DNA of 64,000 nucleotides from Caenorhabditis elegans (taxonomy: Eukaryota; Nematoda; Chromadorea; Rhabditida; Rhabditidae), in NCBI RefSeq assembly GCF_000002985.6, contig NC_003280.10, forward strand, positions 7,622,501-7,686,500, read 5' to 3'. The notes beneath the pieces were generated by a model. That model was given only the letters and a program-made list of their open reading frames with translations. It had not been told where the DNA came from and made no database searches. Below, one piece after another: positions 62,793 through 64,000 of the stretch. Position 1 is the first letter of the stretch. Every line of letters begins with the position of its first letter. A program made the position numbers and the translations under genes.

Positions 62793-64000
62793 ATGAAATG
62801 GATAATTTTGTTGCTCGGTATCGTCTTTCTATGCGTTGCCTTTTATCGACCAAACGAAAATATGGAAACTTTTCAAACGGAAAATGGTTAGTTTTCATTT
62901 AATTTAATTTTTCTATAGTTTAACTTCAGAATTTGAGTTACGAAGGAAGCGACAAATTACCAAAGAGTTTTCACATAACTTTGAGAAGAGAGCGATTCTT
63001 CCTTTGAAAGAGTTTAGAAGACTTCCGAATGGACGGAATAATCGAGAATTCACTGTTAATTGGGACAATATTTGGTCGATTCGGAATTTTATCACAAGAA
63101 GGTATTGTGATTTCGTGAAGATTTGGCACTTCACTTTAAAGGAACATGATATTTTCTGAAAGAGTCTCACCACGATCATATCGTCTCAAGAAAGTCTAAC
63201 CTTTTTTTTAATTTGGCAATTTGCCAAACCATTGAAATACTATCTTAACAAAGATCCCACTGGCACTACATAATTTTTAATGGATGTTTTATGTTCATAT
63301 GATCTACACCGTGTGTTGTGTGTTCAGAGTTTCCAATTCTAATTCAATTAGCAAGAAATTGCAAGCTTGTTTTGTTTCTTGAAACATTGCTAAAACATGA
63401 AGAATATACACGGATAGCTTCTTAATATAATTATTGAAAAGAGCACTTTGAGGCAAAACCCTACCATTTCAATGATCTCTAAAATCTAGTTTTTAATGTA
63501 ACCTCAATTGTATACATTACTTTTTTCAGTGGCAAGATACTTAAAAAGCTGACTCTATTGAATTTCAAAAGTCCGGAGAATGTGAAAGACGTATGGCATC
63601 ACAGATTGGTTCGAGGCGCCAAGTTGGATCTCAAAAGACATTTTTTCGATTTTCCAGGTAAACTTTTTGATGTATCAATGTTTACTAGATTATGAACTTT
63701 CAGACCAGGAAGAACCAAAAGTGAAAATTAAACTGATCAATAATCATGACGGATGGTTTCCTATTGAAGAATTACGATTCAATTCTGATTTGGTTAGAGA
63801 TGCAGTTCATATTGATACTCAAGAATACGAATGCTCTTTTTACGAGGATCATAACTTTTTACCCAAATATGTGAAGCTAATTGACAAGTTGGGATCGTTT
63901 GCAGTTCGAATAGATCACAATTGTCGATGGAGATATTGGAATTTCGATGTTTCAAATATTGATATCAATTATTTTGATTTAAAGTTTCGAAGTGATCTCA
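62793..64000 (+). CDS. Unrecognised secreted or type II membrane protein (5' part, runs off the window)
   Basis: Four exons seen: 62793-62886, 62930-63101, 63530-63657 and 63704 to beyond 64000. All junctions are in phase. The N-terminus MKWIILLLGIVFLCVAFY is a signal peptide or signal anchor. At residues 36-39 it has RRKR, followed by QITKEF, a typical proprotein-convertase cleavage site, which would fit a processed secreted protein. The rest (IKLINNHDGWFPIEELRF, QEYECSFYEDHNFLPKYVKL, HNCRWRYWNF) is rich in Trp, Tyr and Asp with a few Cys. I do not recognise the family; it may belong to a nematode-specific one. The 3' end is outside the window, so its length is unknown. Confidence 0.8.

Overview
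This looks like nuclear DNA of Caenorhabditis elegans, almost certainly chromosome II. Short introns with (T)TTTCAG acceptors, AT-rich intergenic DNA, palindromic repeats and operon-like gene spacing all fit a rhabditid nematode. The species call rests on recognising adjacent genes: pde-4, alfa-1 (C9orf72 homologue), a CPG4-like secreted protein gene, rpa-1, and the lin-26 cluster lir-2, lir-1, lin-26. All gene models were spliced by hand from the sequence. Each multi-exon model keeps frame across every junction.

Layout: 1-5.5 kb has no gene I can support and holds a roughly 1 kb foldback repeat. 5.6-28.6 kb (minus strand) is pde-4, a PDE4-type cAMP phosphodiesterase with a constant 3' part and several alternative first exons spread over 14 kb. 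One of these exon sets encodes membrane segments. 28.6-36 kb is AT-rich DNA without a supportable gene, probably distal pde-4 5' sequence. 36.0-39.8 kb (minus) is alfa-1. 40.3-41.25 kb (minus) is a cysteine-rich secreted protein. It is divergent from rpa-1 (42.1-44.4 kb, plus) across an 840 bp shared promoter with E2F-like sites. 45.5-61.7 kb (plus) is the LIN-26 family cluster: lir-2, then lir-1 with an 8.9 kb first intron, then lin-26. The spacing within the cluster is short and typical of a nematode operon. 62.8-64.0 kb (plus) is the 5' part of a gene I do not recognise, encoding a secreted or anchored protein.

How the genes work: pde-4 degrades cAMP. alfa-1 is a longin/DENN-fold protein tied to membrane traffic and lysosome biology. 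rpa-1 is the large subunit of the ssDNA-binding complex RPA. The three LIN-26 family genes encode two-zinc-finger nuclear proteins, of which lin-26 sets epidermal and other epithelial fates. I found no CRISPR array, no convincing tRNA or rRNA gene, and no unknown multi-gene system. The most interesting points are a module shared by all three LIN-26 family proteins with a conserved intron, the phase-matched promoter choice in pde-4, a large insertion inside the ALFA-1 longin domain, and a hAT-like MITE with a clear target-site duplication.
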